Below are positions 52,065 through 52,286 of a stretch of DNA of 52,286 nt, one piece after another. Each line of letters begins with the position of its first letter. Within the stretch, counting starts at the first letter, position 1. Source of the stretch: a virus. The stretch lies in IMG/VR virus record IMGVR_UViG_3300030012_002942, positions 1 through 52,286 of that record; one strand, written 5' to 3'. A program made the translations under genes and the position numbers. The notes beneath the pieces are model-generated. The model was not told the DNA's origin. It did not search any database and saw nothing but the letters and a program-made list of their open reading frames with translations.

Positions 52065-52286
52065 ATGCTATGGAAGACAGAGTTCTCATCGCTTCTAAAA
52101 GATTTCGAGTTGAAGCACCAGCCAGTTATTATTCGTGTAAATAAGTTTGATGAAGCTTCAGCAAAAGACTTTAACGCTAGAATGTCAGCAGCGCAAAGCA
52201 CGGGGCAAAAAGTTGTACCTGTGATCATCGATTCATATGGCGGTCAGGTCTATTCTCTTATGTCTATGATTGCATCAATTAACTCT
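52065..52286 (+). CDS. ClpP-like serine protease, 3'-truncated by the window edge
   Basis: ATG 52065 with AAGGAAAA upstream; the frame stays open to the last base (74 residues). KVVPVIIDSYGGQVYSLMSM is the ClpP/SppA oxyanion block (IDSxGG then a helix). Phage ClpP-fold enzymes can serve as prohead proteases or host-like peptidases. The catalytic Ser-His-Asp lie beyond the window, so activity cannot be judged. Confidence 0.7.
   Translation, partial: MLWKTEFSSLLKDFELKHQPVIIRVNKFDEASAKDFNARMSAAQSTGQKVVPVIIDSYGGQVYSLMSMIASINS

Overview
The window looks like part of one tailed-bacteriophage genome. All supported genes lie on the + strand, tightly packed with many 1-14 base overlaps, and no host-type operon, tRNA or rRNA was seen. 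Contractile-tail genes (sheath, tube, gp26-like protein, tape measure, baseplate) identify a myovirus with T4-superfamily features. These sit beside T4-type replication proteins (gp32, UvsX/RecA, gp41/DnaB-like helicase, RNase H-like 5' nuclease) and several genes more usual in bacteria: dnaE, groEL, ftsH, guaB, class II RNR. The range of functions suggests a large-genome phage of a Gram-negative, possibly aquatic, bacterium; the host is inference only.

Layout. 1-10840: tail genes, from the 3' part of the sheath gene to two large baseplate proteins, with a probable programmed frameshift at 2805-2811. 10785-13459: a very short family A DNA polymerase, a divergent FtsZ/tubulin-like protein, an unknown protein and a 31-residue membrane peptide. 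13500-20258: promoter with a palindromic operator-like site, then gp32, UvsX, cytidine deaminase, 5' nuclease, helicase and class II ribonucleotide reductase. 20307-23875: GroES-like co-chaperonin, GNAT-like and ADP-ribosyltransferase-like proteins carrying capsid-targeting-like N-termini, small genes, and a DUF2827-type glycosyltransferase ended by a terminator. 24018-30039: DnaE, Api92-like protein, dUTPase, PLP aminotransferase. 30081-34365: a run of tiny SH3/KOW-like proteins interrupted by an EcoRI-like endonuclease overlapping a D12-class adenine methyltransferase. 34444-37965: full-length FtsH, zinc protein, IMP dehydrogenase without CBS domains, sigma region 4-like regulator. 38044-45103: a group of putative internal virion proteins (acidic repeat protein, P-loop kinase, YkuD-like protein, PD-(D/E)xK-like protein) and a collagen-like fibre. 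45170-49367: Mom-like protein, GroEL, terminator, a membrane/lysis-like cluster with an HExxH protein, and a glycine-rich internal-protein candidate. 49453-52286: small proteins, glutaredoxin and the start of a ClpP-like protease.

How the genes fit together. The replication block supplies recombination, helicase, two polymerases and nucleotide supply (RNR, dUTPase, deaminase, IMPDH, glutaredoxin). GroES-like plus GroEL and FtsH imply the phage brings its own protein folding and quality control. The EcoRI-like/D12 pair plus a Mom-like protein and a glycosyltransferase suggest a DNA modification and cleavage programme. Several proteins share a short N-terminus ending in a T4 prohead-protease-like [LI]xE site, so they may be packaged and injected effectors. 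These functional links are inference from sequence and context.
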